From contig CATKXR010000042.1 of NCBI GenBank assembly GCA_949840805.1, forward strand, positions 1-44,039: DNA of 44,039 nucleotides. Reading direction: 5' to 3'. The translations under genes were made by a program, and so were the position numbers. This stretch comes from an uncultured Lachnospiraceae bacterium (GTDB taxonomy: Bacteria; Bacillota; Clostridia; Lachnospirales; Lachnospiraceae). The notes below the pieces were generated by a model. That model did no database searches and was not told the origin of the DNA. It worked only from the letters and a program-made list of their open reading frames with translations. Shown here in pieces: positions 1 through 8,916 of this stretch (its first letter is position 1; each line of letters begins with the position of its first letter).

Positions 1-123
1 AAACCAACTGAATCTTCTTTCCAACGTAAAGCAGCCGCAGAGTTCGTCCGTAAATTCCACAACACGCTGATATTCCTCAAGAATTTGTTCCAATCCCGGA
101 TGACGCAGCTCCCGCTCCACCAC
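1..123 (-). CDS. 5' end of the next operon gene (partial, runs off the window)
   Basis: An open minus-strand frame runs from about 123 to the window edge and overlaps the last codons of the preceding pseudophosphatase-TPR gene. From a GTG at 120 or 123 it reads a mixed polar/aromatic sequence containing ELRHPG, FTDELCGCF and ERRF. A weak purine stretch (AAGGGAAG) precedes the GTG pair. The overlap suggests translational coupling. The start is uncertain because the frame stays open further upstream. No family was recognised from about 40 residues. By position it should be another injection-system component. Confidence 0.4.
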   Translation of the reverse strand, partial: MVERELRHPGLEQILEEYQRVVEFTDELCGCFTLERRFSWF

Positions 124-1960
124 TTCCCTTCGCTTCCTCCCCGTTCTCCCTTGCTCCTTTCGCTTCCTCCTCGTTCTCCCCAACTCCTTTTGTCTCCTCT
201 TCCGCCTTCTCCAGCTCCAACGCCGCCTCCAGCACCTCGATCCGCCCATCCGTCTCCAGCACCTTCTCATCCTTTTTCAGCTCCCGGTACAGATTCTTCG
301 CCATCAGGTATTGTTTTTTAGCCTCCAGCCGCTCCCCTGCGGCCTCCTGTTCCCGGCCTGCTTCCAGATAAGCCTCGGCCTGTTTTTCCTTCTCCTTATT
401 TTCCTCTGACTTCTGCCCGCTGGAACGGATCTTCTCCTGGATCAGCTCCCCATGGGCCGTATCCCCCAGTTCCTGGTACTTTTCCAGGGCCATGGCATAA
501 TAAGCCCTCGCCCCTTCATAGTCCCCCTCGGCAAACGCCTTGTCCCCCTCTGACGCCAGCCCGGCCGCTCCGGTCTCATTGGATGCCTTTTCGATTGCCT
601 CCTGCTTCCGGGCTTCCTCCGCCTTGCCCCGGCTTTCATACAGGGCATCCAGGCAGTCCAGAGCATCCTGTCTCCCTTCTTCAAAATAACTTTTAGTGGC
701 AAGGCTCCTGGCCTGCAGGTATTTCTCCTCCGCACGCTCATACTCCCCTTGTGCCGCAAGACGGTCCCCCAGCTCGATATAGTCAAACACAGACAAATAA
801 TCGGTAATGGCTGACAACTTCTTGTCTATGTAAGCATCTGCGAGGCGGTCTGCATACCGTGACCTTTCCTTTGCCGCCACATAAGACGACTGGGCCTCCC
901 TGTAATCCCCGCTTTCAAAAAGCTCCTCCGCACCACTCACAGCCTCAATCAGCTTCTGATAATCGGAAAGCTCCCGCGTCTCTTTTTTCCTTCTCAGCTT
1001 TTCCGCCAGCTTTAACGCTTCCTGGCACTCTTCTCCGGCGCGGACAAAGTTCGCATCCTGTATATATTCAATAACATTTCCATAATGCTGTTCCATCTCC
1101 TGGAGCTGCTTTTTCCTCCGGCAGGAAAGAAACCACAAAACCAGCACCGCCACAAGAACCACTGCCAATGCTATGAGCCCTGTAACCACTATCTTTTTGA
1201 TCCTCCGCTTTCGGTTTGGATCTGAAAATACCTTGTCCACAAATATCGTCGCAAAAGTATAATTCTCCAGCCTTTCCGGCTGTCTGGAAAGCAGCAGGTC
1301 CTCCACCTGGTCCAGGCTTTTCTGCGGGTCGTCCTTTGCCTCGGAAAACACATCGTCCAGCTCGCCGCCATCTAAGTTTTCCCATATTCCTCTGGTATAC
1401 AAAGCCAGGATGTCCCCGTTCTCCAGCTTGGTTTTTGGGGATATGAAAGGCACAAATCCTGCCCCCTGCCCCACATAGGCATACAGATTGTTCCTCTCCT
1501 CATGCCTGGCCAGGACATCCTGGGCAAGCTTCTGCTCCCTGGTAAGATCCATCCCCAGGGACATGTCCCGGCTCTGCTCCTTCACAGCCCCATCCCGGTA
1601 GAGCCGCAGACGGGTGTTGCCTGCACAGCCATAGCGGATCCTGGCATAATCCGATACCACCACCATGACCGAAGCCTTCAGGCGTTCCCGGCTGTCCGCT
1701 CCTGCCAGCGCCTTATTGGCGGCTTCCAGAAAAGTGCGCACCGCCCGTTTCCCCATAGAAGGATGCTCCTGGAATGCCAGGATAATGGCATGGGCCGCCA
1801 TCTTGGCACTGCCTCCGTCCGGCAGGTCATTCAGGCCGTCCGCCAACACATAGCAGGCATATTTTTCCAGCTCCACAAAGGCAAAATAATCATGGTTGCC
1901 CAGCTCGGAGCCTGCCTCTGAAATAAACTTTGTCTTAAATACACTGTTCTGCTTCCGCAT
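77..1960 (-). CDS. Pseudo-PP2C / single-TM / TPR-like fusion protein
   Basis: This 627-residue protein has three parts. Residues about 10-245 resemble a PP2C phosphatase: GNHD (D24) and LADG (D41, G42) fit the first metal-binding motifs. The later motifs are lost: the expected T/S-D-G is TRG (R190), and the expected D-N pair is N233-Y234. It therefore looks catalytically dead. Residues about 257-279 form one transmembrane helix after a basic RKRRIKK stop. The rest is a charged, TPR-like/coiled-coil region with repeated YxxA units, ending in a low-complexity Glu/Gly/Lys tail built of imperfect repeats. The start follows GGAGGGATTGAAGG. The active PP2C of the same operon is at 17074-17934, so this may be a non-catalytic phospho-signalling scaffold. 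That role is inference. Confidence 0.6.
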   Translation of the reverse strand: MRKQNSVFKTKFISEAGSELGNHDYFAFVELEKYACYVLADGLNDLPDGGSAKMAAHAIILAFQEHPSMGKRAVRTFLEAANKALAGADSRERLKASVMVVVSDYARIRYGCAGNTRLRLYRDGAVKEQSRDMSLGMDLTREQKLAQDVLARHEERNNLYAYVGQGAGFVPFISPKTKLENGDILALYTRGIWENLDGGELDDVFSEAKDDPQKSLDQVEDLLLSRQPERLENYTFATIFVDKVFSDPNRKRRIKKIVVTGLIALAVVLVAVLVLWFLSCRRKKQLQEMEQHYGNVIEYIQDANFVRAGEECQEALKLAEKLRRKKETRELSDYQKLIEAVSGAEELFESGDYREAQSSYVAAKERSRYADRLADAYIDKKLSAITDYLSVFDYIELGDRLAAQGEYERAEEKYLQARSLATKSYFEEGRQDALDCLDALYESRGKAEEARKQEAIEKASNETGAAGLASEGDKAFAEGDYEGARAYYAMALEKYQELGDTAHGELIQEKIRSSGQKSEENKEKEKQAEAYLEAGREQEAAGERLEAKKQYLMAKNLYRELKKDEKVLETDGRIEVLEAALELEKAEEETKGVGENEEEAKGARENGEEAKGSGGAGAASSGIGTNS

Positions 1961-1987
1961 CCTTCAATCCCTCCGTCCCATGGCTTC

Positions 1988-2668
1988 TTATTCCCATTCA
2001 TCCTGCGCCTCTTTTTCCACGGAACCTGCCTCATCCCTGCGCGCCAGCTCCTCCTTTGCCACTACCCGGCCATCCTCCCACCGGCACACTCGCTCCGCCC
2101 TGTCCAGAAATTCCCCGATCCAAAACTCCGTCTCCTGTTCTCCTAACCATTCCTTCCCCCGCTCCTTCAAAAGCTCCGTCACAGCCCTCTCCAATACATT
2201 TTCTATAAAAGGCTTATAACGTTCCGCCATTTGGTACGCCAGAGCATCCCACTCGGAAAAATTCACCTTCGCCTGCTTCTCCCACTCCTCCCGGATCCTC
2301 CTCATCCCTTCCTTTATCGGCTTCAAGATTCGGGACAACTTTAAATTCTCCGAACACTCTGCTTCCGAGACCCGATCCCTTGCATCATACAGATCTATCC
2401 GATACCAAGGCCCTCCGTCCAGAATCCCCGTCCGAAGAAAAGACAGATAAATATTCTCCAGGCCCCCTGTCTCCCCTTCCTCTTTCTTTTCCCAATACTT
2501 CTCTGCCAATGGCCCGATAACCTGTTCCAGCTCCTTTATGGTCTCCCCTAAAATCTCCCCCTCCTGCTCCCTCAGCTCGCACCGGCTGTCCTGCAGACAC
2601 TCCTCCGCCATCTGCCTGCACCGGGAAAGGAACTCCAAACGGATTTTATCGGCTATGATTTCTGACAT
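1988..2668 (-). CDS. Unknown charged helical protein of the injection-system operon
   Basis: This is a 226-residue, very Glu/Arg-rich protein, predicted mostly helical, with no signal peptide, membrane segment or cysteine pair. The start is supported by GGAGGGG eight bases upstream. Its first codons overlap the end of the Imm11-like gene at 2646 by 23 bases, so the two are probably translationally coupled. The tail (REARR- and EEW-like, strongly acidic) has no motif I recognise. It could be a cognate partner or adaptor for its upstream neighbour, or a small structural component. I do not assign a function. Confidence 0.5.
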   Translation of the reverse strand: MSEIIADKIRLEFLSRCRQMAEECLQDSRCELREQEGEILGETIKELEQVIGPLAEKYWEKKEEGETGGLENIYLSFLRTGILDGGPWYRIDLYDARDRVSEAECSENLKLSRILKPIKEGMRRIREEWEKQAKVNFSEWDALAYQMAERYKPFIENVLERAVTELLKERGKEWLGEQETEFWIGEFLDRAERVCRWEDGRVVAKEELARRDEAGSVEKEAQDEWE

Positions 2669-3224
2669 CTTCTTTTCCCCTCCTGTCTTCTTTTTTAACC
2701 ATCTCCACCTCTACCCGCTCCAGGGCAAAACGCCGGATTCCTCTGCGCAGCAGGCTCTCCGCCACATCCAGCCGGATGATAACCACATCTGTCATAAGCC
2801 CCGCAACTTTAAAAATACTGTCCAGGCCGCCCTGCTGCTGGATCCGGAGCCTTTTTATGTAAGTCCGGTCCAGGCTGACTTCACTTCCCTCCGCCAGGCA
2901 GTCCAGTTCCCGGAACAAAGGAAGGGCATACTGCCCATACTCATCCCTCTCATTATTCAAAATACAGACATTTTTAAAAATCATGGATGGCTCGTACATG
3001 GCAAACACCTTTTTCGCCTCCATACTGACCAAAAAGAACTGCCTGTCCAAAATATCCGGAAAATCCAGCAGGTGCGGACTATCGGCAAACAACACGCTCA
3101 CATCCTGGATCCGATCTGCATTTTCCAGGGAAACCGACTTGCGTCTTTGCATCACTTCTCCCGGGTTTGAAAAAACCGGGGTAAAAAGATACCGGCTGTC
3201 CTGCCGGATTCGAAAATATTCCAT
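2646..3224 (-). CDS. Imm11 (DUF1629)-like putative immunity protein
   Basis: This 192-residue protein resembles the Imm11/DUF1629 group often found beside T6SS and polymorphic toxins. The N-terminus reads as a strand followed by D (MEYFRIRQD). The middle has 'PDILDR-FFLVS', matching the family's lead into its conserved core. The end has 'IFKVAG' and a LDVAESLLRRGI segment resembling the typical 'seaLaerLlregitG' stretch. I chose the ATG at 3224, with AAGGAG eleven bases upstream. A GTG four codons earlier sits directly on that SD and is less likely. No toxin lies next to it, so the effector it would neutralise is unknown. Family assignment is by eye only. Confidence 0.45.
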   Translation of the reverse strand: MEYFRIRQDSRYLFTPVFSNPGEVMQRRKSVSLENADRIQDVSVLFADSPHLLDFPDILDRQFFLVSMEAKKVFAMYEPSMIFKNVCILNNERDEYGQYALPLFRELDCLAEGSEVSLDRTYIKRLRIQQQGGLDSIFKVAGLMTDVVIIRLDVAESLLRRGIRRFALERVEVEMVKKEDRRGKEDVRNHSR

Positions 3225-3259
3225 GGTTGGTTTCACTCCTTATATAATTTTTCACTTTC

Positions 3260-4306
3260 TCACTTTATAGTTTCCTTTTGATACCAGAATTCAAATTCCT
3301 CTTGTCCAGCATAAGGACTCATTTCATACATATTTTCTACATGCTCTTTGAATGATTTTAATTCTTTTAATTCCTGGCTGCTCAATTCATTCTGTTGGGT
3401 GTATACACGACAAGCTTGTATTCCATATTCAAGTGCTTTTACATAATCTTTTGGCTCATCCAAAACATAAACAGATGCTAAATGATAATTAACAAGTGCC
3501 AAATCCCATAATTTTTTTCCAACTATGCTCTCCATTTCTTTTTGAGCATAAATGAGATCTTCTTTTGCCTTTTCATAGCTTCCCAATAATTTATATGAAT
3601 TTCCACGATAATCATAGCAACGAATTATAATAATTCTATCATCTTCATTTTTCCATTCCTCCCCTATAGCTTTATCATAATAATATATAGCATCTTCAAA
3701 GCTATCCAAGCCGTAATAACAGTTACCAAGATAATTATACAGTTTTATCTTTTTTTCCTTTTGCAGTTCTTCTGGCATTCTTAACATTTCTTCTTCTGCC
3801 TTCTTTATATTAATAAGAGCTTCTTTCCAATCCTTACTCTCCATGCCTTTTAAAAGAAAAATATCATATCTGATTTCTTCCGCATTTGAATCTTGATCAT
3901 CACAATATTTCAAAGCCTTTTCTAATGCTTTCTCAGCCTCTTCCCGATTATTTTCCGTATAATAAGCTTTTCCTAAAAAATAATAGGTTGTGGCAAGTCC
4001 TTCAAAATCTTTGTGTACTTTGTATATATCTTCTGCTTCACCTGCCCACTCTTGTATTGTGTCTATGTCATATGCATAAGATATTGATTTCGCATAAATA
4101 TCTGCTGCTTCTATACTATCTTCTCCATATGTCCTTTTTGCCCATCGTATTGCCTCTTCTGCCATTATTTCTGCTGATCTATATTCTCCTGAAGTTTTAT
4201 AAGCATCAGCCTGTTTCAGCCTGCTTTCTATTTCTTTCTGGGGACTTTTCCTGGCAACACATCCTGTCATTAATACAATCATAAATAGTAAGAAAGTTTT
4301 TTTCAT
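3260..4306 (-). CDS. TPR-repeat lipoprotein (copy 1)
   Basis: This is a 348-residue exported lipoprotein. A short signal peptide (MKKTFLLFMIVL) ends in the lipobox MTGC, so the mature protein would be tethered to the outer face of the membrane through that Cys. The rest is a run of degenerate tetratricopeptide repeats, with YYxLGKAYY-, YNYLGNCYY- and DYRGNSYK-like A helices paired with EAxxxLEKALKYC-like B helices, ending in a WYQKE motif. It is a clear paralogue of the lipoprotein at 6480-7577. Each copy follows a membrane TPR gene, so the two form a duplicated pair. A surface position and A/T-rich composition suit an immunity or effector-neutralising role in this cargo zone. That is inference only. 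Confidence 0.6.
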   Translation of the reverse strand: MKKTFLLFMIVLMTGCVARKSPQKEIESRLKQADAYKTSGEYRSAEIMAEEAIRWAKRTYGEDSIEAADIYAKSISYAYDIDTIQEWAGEAEDIYKVHKDFEGLATTYYFLGKAYYTENNREEAEKALEKALKYCDDQDSNAEEIRYDIFLLKGMESKDWKEALINIKKAEEEMLRMPEELQKEKKIKLYNYLGNCYYGLDSFEDAIYYYDKAIGEEWKNEDDRIIIIRCYDYRGNSYKLLGSYEKAKEDLIYAQKEMESIVGKKLWDLALVNYHLASVYVLDEPKDYVKALEYGIQACRVYTQQNELSSQELKELKSFKEHVENMYEMSPYAGQEEFEFWYQKETIK

Positions 4307-4400
4307 CTATGATAGTCCCTTTCCTTATAGCGCCACATATTTCATGAAAATAATTACCGGATTCTTTCTCTATATATTATCTGGATTTACTGCATCAACA

Positions 4401-5495
4401 TTACTCCAATTGAATCTGAATCTTATTTGCCCTTAACTTCAAATTATTTCGAAACCATCGACTAAACTCCCACTCCTCCCTTTCCGGATACAATTTTATG
4501 TACATTTCGTTTAATACCATTTTCATCATACCCATAAAATTTACATCCTCATTACTAATGTAAGTATTATTCTCATAACAAGCCAATGCCTTTTTTCCAT
4601 ATGCCAGAGCCATATCTTCATCTGAAGGCTCCTGATTCGCAAAAGCCAATGCAAGTATAGAATACGCCAAAGACAAATCCCGATAGCTCTCCTCGCTTTC
4701 TGTAGTTTCCAATATATCCACTGCTTCCTCTGCCCGTTCTTTTGCCTTTTCTCCTTCCCCTAGCTGAATCAAACAAAGTGCAGACATATAATTTCCCTCT
4801 GCCCTCATCCTTTCCGTATTCTTCCCCTCCACCATACATACCTTTTCATAACAAGCCACTGCTTCCTCATAGTTTCCGTCTGCTGCCGCCATGCTGGCAA
4901 GATCTATGTATATTTTTTCCGAGATTTCGGCCCTTCTTTCCATGGATGCCTGGTCTATCCACCTCTCCCCTTCCCGAAGCAAAGAAACCTTCCTCTCAGG
5001 CTCCTCCTCCAGATAAGCTAAATAGTAATAACTCAGACATAAATAATCTGTATTTTCACATAAAGCCTGGTCAAAAGTATCCACCACTCTTAAAAATTCA
5101 CTCTGCGCCTGTTCTTCTCCCATTTCCCCGCTCTGAAAATACCTGCACCCTCTTTCAAAATACACTTCCAAAAGCCGGTCTTCCCTGTTTTTCAATTCAT
5201 ATATCTGGATTGCCCTCTCAAAATATTCCTCACCCTTTGACAAATCCCTTTCCTGGCTCCCCAACATCTGATACACTTCTGCGGTTTCTTCTGATATTTC
5301 TCCATAAACCTCACGAGATTTTTCCAATGCTTTTCCCAAACTATAGTCCACCTGTTCCTGGAGTCCCTTTTCGATTGCAAATTCCGCTGTCCGCAGATAG
5401 TCTTCCCGGTCTTGATTATGAATTGCTATTACTATAGCCAACATCCCTCCTGCCATCAGCAGCAAAACCAAAAAGGCCCATTTTTTCACTGTCAT
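4401..5495 (-). CDS. Membrane-anchored TPR protein (copy 1)
   Basis: This 364-residue protein begins with a short Lys-flanked hydrophobic helix (residues about 4-24, MTVKKWAFLVLLLMAGG) that serves as an uncleaved anchor. The remainder is TPR-like: ALEKSREVYGE, YFERAIQIY, ACYEKVC and ALAYGKKALACYE are helix pairs typical of that fold. It is exactly as long as its paralogue at 7709-8803 (364 residues) and shares the start (MT[VI]KKW), the YGEIS-ETAE segment and the final NLKL-rich tail. It lies 10 bases after the unknown membrane gene and just upstream of TPR lipoprotein copy 1. Function is unknown. A surface scaffold or an immunity factor are the main options. Confidence 0.6.
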   Translation of the reverse strand: MTVKKWAFLVLLLMAGGMLAIVIAIHNQDREDYLRTAEFAIEKGLQEQVDYSLGKALEKSREVYGEISEETAEVYQMLGSQERDLSKGEEYFERAIQIYELKNREDRLLEVYFERGCRYFQSGEMGEEQAQSEFLRVVDTFDQALCENTDYLCLSYYYLAYLEEEPERKVSLLREGERWIDQASMERRAEISEKIYIDLASMAAADGNYEEAVACYEKVCMVEGKNTERMRAEGNYMSALCLIQLGEGEKAKERAEEAVDILETTESEESYRDLSLAYSILALAFANQEPSDEDMALAYGKKALACYENNTYISNEDVNFMGMMKMVLNEMYIKLYPEREEWEFSRWFRNNLKLRANKIQIQLE

Positions 5496-5505
5496 CTTTC
5501 TAACC

Positions 5506-6468
5506 TCACTTATTCTGTTCTGATATTTTTATTTCCGGCGACCAATAGCCAGGGATTTTTGTAACAATATAAAGATAATACCAATTGGGGTTGATTCTTA
5601 CAGTCTTCTCATACCTGTCAATCCCTTCCTCTTCCACATGGATGCCCCCGGCATCATCCATATTCTCATGTAGAGAATAAATAAGTGATGCTTCCAGCCC
5701 TTTTGATTTATACAGGGTAATCTTCAGCAGCTCGTCCCAGTTATCAGCTTCCCCTCCCCCCTGCTTATATTCTCCATGCAGAAACGGCGTGCGGATTTCA
5801 AAATCCGAATAGAAATAAGGCAGATTATTTTCTATCGCATAATTCATAAAAGACGTAACATAATCATATTCCCCGCTCTGGACTGCTTTTAATTGAGGGT
5901 AATCGGTTAAATAAAATACCATATGGTCGATTTCTTTAACAGAAAATGTCATTCCCCTCCCCTGTCTTTTATAGCATTCATCATGCAGAGGCGGATTTGG
6001 AGGACCTACCTTCAACATCCAATCCCGGAACACAAGGCCATTCTCAATCGCATAATCCATAAACTTTATAACACTTTCATAATTCTTATCCTCGGCTGGT
6101 TTTATCCAATCCCCCCCATAACAATAGAACATGACCCCATCTATGTATTTTATTCCATAAGTACTGGAAATCTCTTTTTTCTGCTGCTCCCGGTTTCTAT
6201 AACATTCTTCCACAAGCCTTTCCAATTCATCTTCATGCTCCAGGTACAATGTCTTTATATTTTCTTTGGAAGTAAACCGCTCCACCTCCTCTTGAAGCTG
6301 TGCGTCCTCGGAAAGTTGCCTTTCATAAGAATAGGCCATATCGCTTTCAAGTTTTTCTTCTTTCTGCTTTTTTTTCATTATATCTGTCAACATTATAGTT
6401 GTCCCAATAGAGGCTGAAACAGCAGCACCTATTAATAAAAACACAGTGATTATTTTTTTCAGCATCAT
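5506..6468 (-). CDS. Single-TM protein with an internal duplication, function unknown
   Basis: This 320-residue protein has an N-terminal membrane helix (about residues 4-26), a Lys/Glu-rich coiled stretch, and an extracytoplasmic domain. Two similar segments occur inside it: 'VIKFMDYAIENGL' and, about 80 residues later, 'VTSFMNYAIENNL'. This points to an internal tandem duplication of a small alpha-rich unit. The start codon follows AAAGGAGATGA. It sits between the two duplicated TPR pairs, with gaps of about 10 bases on either side, so it is almost certainly co-transcribed. I do not recognise a family. Confidence 0.5.
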   Translation of the reverse strand: MMLKKIITVFLLIGAAVSASIGTTIMLTDIMKKKQKEEKLESDMAYSYERQLSEDAQLQEEVERFTSKENIKTLYLEHEDELERLVEECYRNREQQKKEISSTYGIKYIDGVMFYCYGGDWIKPAEDKNYESVIKFMDYAIENGLVFRDWMLKVGPPNPPLHDECYKRQGRGMTFSVKEIDHMVFYLTDYPQLKAVQSGEYDYVTSFMNYAIENNLPYFYSDFEIRTPFLHGEYKQGGGEADNWDELLKITLYKSKGLEASLIYSLHENMDDAGGIHVEEEGIDRYEKTVRINPNWYYLYIVTKIPGYWSPEIKISEQNK

Positions 6469-6479
6469 TCATCTCCTTT

Positions 6480-7577
6480 TTATGGGATACAGATGTTTGA
6501 GTTCTTATAATTTTTAACGTTTTCTCTATACCACGAATCAAAATCTTGATGTTCTGCAAATGGACTACTCTCATACAAATTTTTAAGCACTTCTTTAAAT
6601 TGCATTAGCTCATCCAATTCCTGACTGGTTAATTCCCCATTCAGGACATATAACCTTAAACATTCTCCTGCATAATCCATCGACTTTTCATATTCACAAA
6701 GACCTTTCGATGCATAAATCAATGCCAATCTACAGTATACAAGAGCATAATCCCATAAATCCACATCTGGGATTGTTTCTAATATTTGTAATTCTCTCTC
6801 CAAACCTTCTATTCCTTTTGCATATTCTCCTAATTTAGCATAAGAATATCCTTGATCTCCATAGCAATTTGCAAGTTGTATTTTCTCCTTATCCGTTTTT
6901 AAACTCTCCTCTTCCTGAATTGCTTTTGTATAATTTTCTATTGCAGCCTCATTCTGTACGGCTTCAAAATAACATTCTCCCAAACTCTTATATAATAAAA
7001 ACCTTACTTCTGCATCACTTTCTTCCGACATTTGATCAAGTATTTTTTCTGCCTCTTTTAAATCCTCCAAGGAATCTTCATAGTCATCCTTATAAATTGC
7101 CCGCCAAATATAGATGTTGCATCGGATTTTATCTGCATCCTCGCCCACTTTATCACAATATTCCAATGCCTTTTGAAGATACTCAAGCCCTGCTTTCTTT
7201 TGACCCGCTAATCCATACTTTCGTGCATATCTATAATAAACCTGTGCAAGCCCTTTCGAATCCTGACATTTTATGTAAATCGTCTCTGCCATTTTCATTG
7301 TTTTTAGTCCATCATCAAAAATACGCATATAATTCCCAGCTTCCAGATAGATCTCTGCTAATTCCTTACTTTCCCCATCATAAATATTTTCTGCCAAGTC
7401 TATAGCATTTCTTGCATTCATTTCTCCCTGCATCCAGTCTCCATGATCAATCATATCCTGTGCTTTTTTCAAATACTCTTGTATTTTTTCCTGAGATTCA
7501 TGTCTCACAACACATCCACTTAATATTAGAACAAATAGTATAACTATGGCCTTATTCAATAATTCCTGTTGTGTCAT
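6480..7577 (-). CDS. TPR-repeat lipoprotein (copy 2)
   Basis: This 365-residue paralogue of the lipoprotein at 3260-4306 has the lipobox LSGC after a hydrophobic stretch (AIVILFVLI). The body is a TPR solenoid, with AQVYYRYARKYG-, AGLEYLQKALEYCD- and YKSLGECYFEA-like units, and a shared C-terminal motif (E/S-SPFAEHQDFDSWYRE against the other copy's MSPYAGQEEFEFWYQ). I used the inner ATG at 7577 because it gives a normal-length signal peptide, although no good SD precedes it. An ATG at 7640, with a GGGGTG purine stretch, would add 21 basic residues. The pair order (membrane TPR, then lipoprotein TPR) is the same as in copy 1. Confidence 0.55.
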   Translation of the reverse strand: MTQQELLNKAIVILFVLILSGCVVRHESQEKIQEYLKKAQDMIDHGDWMQGEMNARNAIDLAENIYDGESKELAEIYLEAGNYMRIFDDGLKTMKMAETIYIKCQDSKGLAQVYYRYARKYGLAGQKKAGLEYLQKALEYCDKVGEDADKIRCNIYIWRAIYKDDYEDSLEDLKEAEKILDQMSEESDAEVRFLLYKSLGECYFEAVQNEAAIENYTKAIQEEESLKTDKEKIQLANCYGDQGYSYAKLGEYAKGIEGLERELQILETIPDVDLWDYALVYCRLALIYASKGLCEYEKSMDYAGECLRLYVLNGELTSQELDELMQFKEVLKNLYESSPFAEHQDFDSWYRENVKNYKNSNICIP

Positions 7578-7708
7578 TTTGTATTTTACTATATATCTTT
7601 TTTGGATTATCTTCCTTTTGTAAATTTTCTCTAGTTTCATTGATCACCCCAACCTTTACTCCATCTAATACATCCATTGCCTCCATATTATCCTTGTCAC
7701 TCTCTTTC

Positions 7709-8803
7709 TTAATTAACCTTAAATTGATATACACCAGCTTTTAACTTCAAATTTTTGTTATACCAATCCTCAAATTCCCAATATTCCTTTTCCGGATACA
7801 ATCTTTGAAACATTTCCCATAACAACATCTTCACCATTTTCAAATATGTAATATCTGCATTAGTAATTGTTTCCAGCTCCTCATAGTATGAAAGGGCTTT
7901 TTTTCCATATGACAATACTGTCTCCTCTTCCGCCTGCTCCTGTTCCGCATAAGAAATCGCTAAAATCGCATAGGAAACTGACAAATCTCTATAATAATCC
8001 CCGCTTCCTAATTTTTCAAAAATTCCAATCGCTTCCTTTGCCCGCTCTGCGGCAGTTTCCGTCTCCCCCAAATATGCCAGGCACAGCCCGGACATATTGT
8101 TTCCATCTGCTGTAATTTTCCCCGCCTGTTCTCCTTCCAATCCCCGAACCTTTTCATAATAAGGCAAAGCCTTTTCATAATTTTTTTCTTCAAAATATAC
8201 ACTGGCAATTCCTCCATATATTTTTTCGGAAATTTCCACCTCTTTTTCTGCTGACAACTGTCCCAGAATCTGTTCTCCCTTCTGTAGGAAGGCTAGTTTT
8301 TCTTCCAGTCCATCCTGATACAATGACACATAATAAAAACTCAGACATAAATTATCTGTATTTTCACAGGAAGCAATGTCAGCATTTTCAATCACTTTTA
8401 AGAAGGCATCTTCTGCCTGTTCGGATGTTGCTGTTTTTCCCAAAAGATACATACATCCTTTTTCAAAGTATGTTTCCCATACCTGTTCTTCCAGTCCCTC
8501 TAACTGATAGATTTTTATTGCCCGGTCAAAAAACTCTCCTCCTCTTGACAAGTCTCTCTCCTGCCCTGCCAGCTTTCGGTAAATTTCTGCAGTTTCTACT
8601 GAAATTTCCCCGTAAGCCTTCCTTGATTTTTCCAACGCTTTTTCCAGGCTATAATATGCCTGCTCCCGCTTTCCTTTCTGTATCCAGTATTCTGCTCTCT
8701 GCAAATAATCCTCCCGGTCAAAACTCCCACCTCTGATTACCAAAATTAAAATTCCTCCAGCAAGCAACATCAAAATCATAAAAGTCCATTTTTTTATTGT
8801 CAT
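7709..8803 (-). CDS. Membrane-anchored TPR protein (copy 2)
   Basis: This is a 364-residue protein with an N-terminal anchor (MTIKKWTFMILMLLAGG) followed by TPR-like repeats. The start at 8803 is chosen over longer in-frame options because GAGGGAAG lies just upstream and because it matches the paralogue at 4401-5495 exactly in length and first residues. Shared landmarks are REDYLxxAE near residue 30, KAYGEIS.ETAEIY, ALCENTD/ASCENTDNLCLS in the middle, and a C-terminal LYPE-EWEF segment. It is followed by the second TPR lipoprotein. Function unknown. Confidence 0.6.
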   Translation of the reverse strand: MTIKKWTFMILMLLAGGILILVIRGGSFDREDYLQRAEYWIQKGKREQAYYSLEKALEKSRKAYGEISVETAEIYRKLAGQERDLSRGGEFFDRAIKIYQLEGLEEQVWETYFEKGCMYLLGKTATSEQAEDAFLKVIENADIASCENTDNLCLSFYYVSLYQDGLEEKLAFLQKGEQILGQLSAEKEVEISEKIYGGIASVYFEEKNYEKALPYYEKVRGLEGEQAGKITADGNNMSGLCLAYLGETETAAERAKEAIGIFEKLGSGDYYRDLSVSYAILAISYAEQEQAEEETVLSYGKKALSYYEELETITNADITYLKMVKMLLWEMFQRLYPEKEYWEFEDWYNKNLKLKAGVYQFKVN

Positions 8804-8916
8804 TTTTCTTCCCTCATTTTTCCTACATGAAAAAATCCCCTCATAAAAAGCCGCAAACACAAACCATCTGGCATTTGACCGATACCAGGTTCCAGCTTAA
8901 TTTAATGTGCAGTTTT

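Noticed and set aside
85..1074. Plus-strand Pro/Ser-rich open frames opposite the pseudophosphatase gene
   Set aside because: They are antisense shadows of a Glu/Lys-rich coding region; composition and lack of SDs rule them out.
7552..7734. Short 60-residue minus-strand frame between the two TPR genes
   Set aside because: It overlaps the end of one TPR gene and the start of the next in another frame, has no SD, and resembles no protein.
8804..8916. A further TPR lipoprotein remnant (WYRSN-like peptide)
   Set aside because: Only a few residues resemble the family ending and the frame is interrupted; too short to support.
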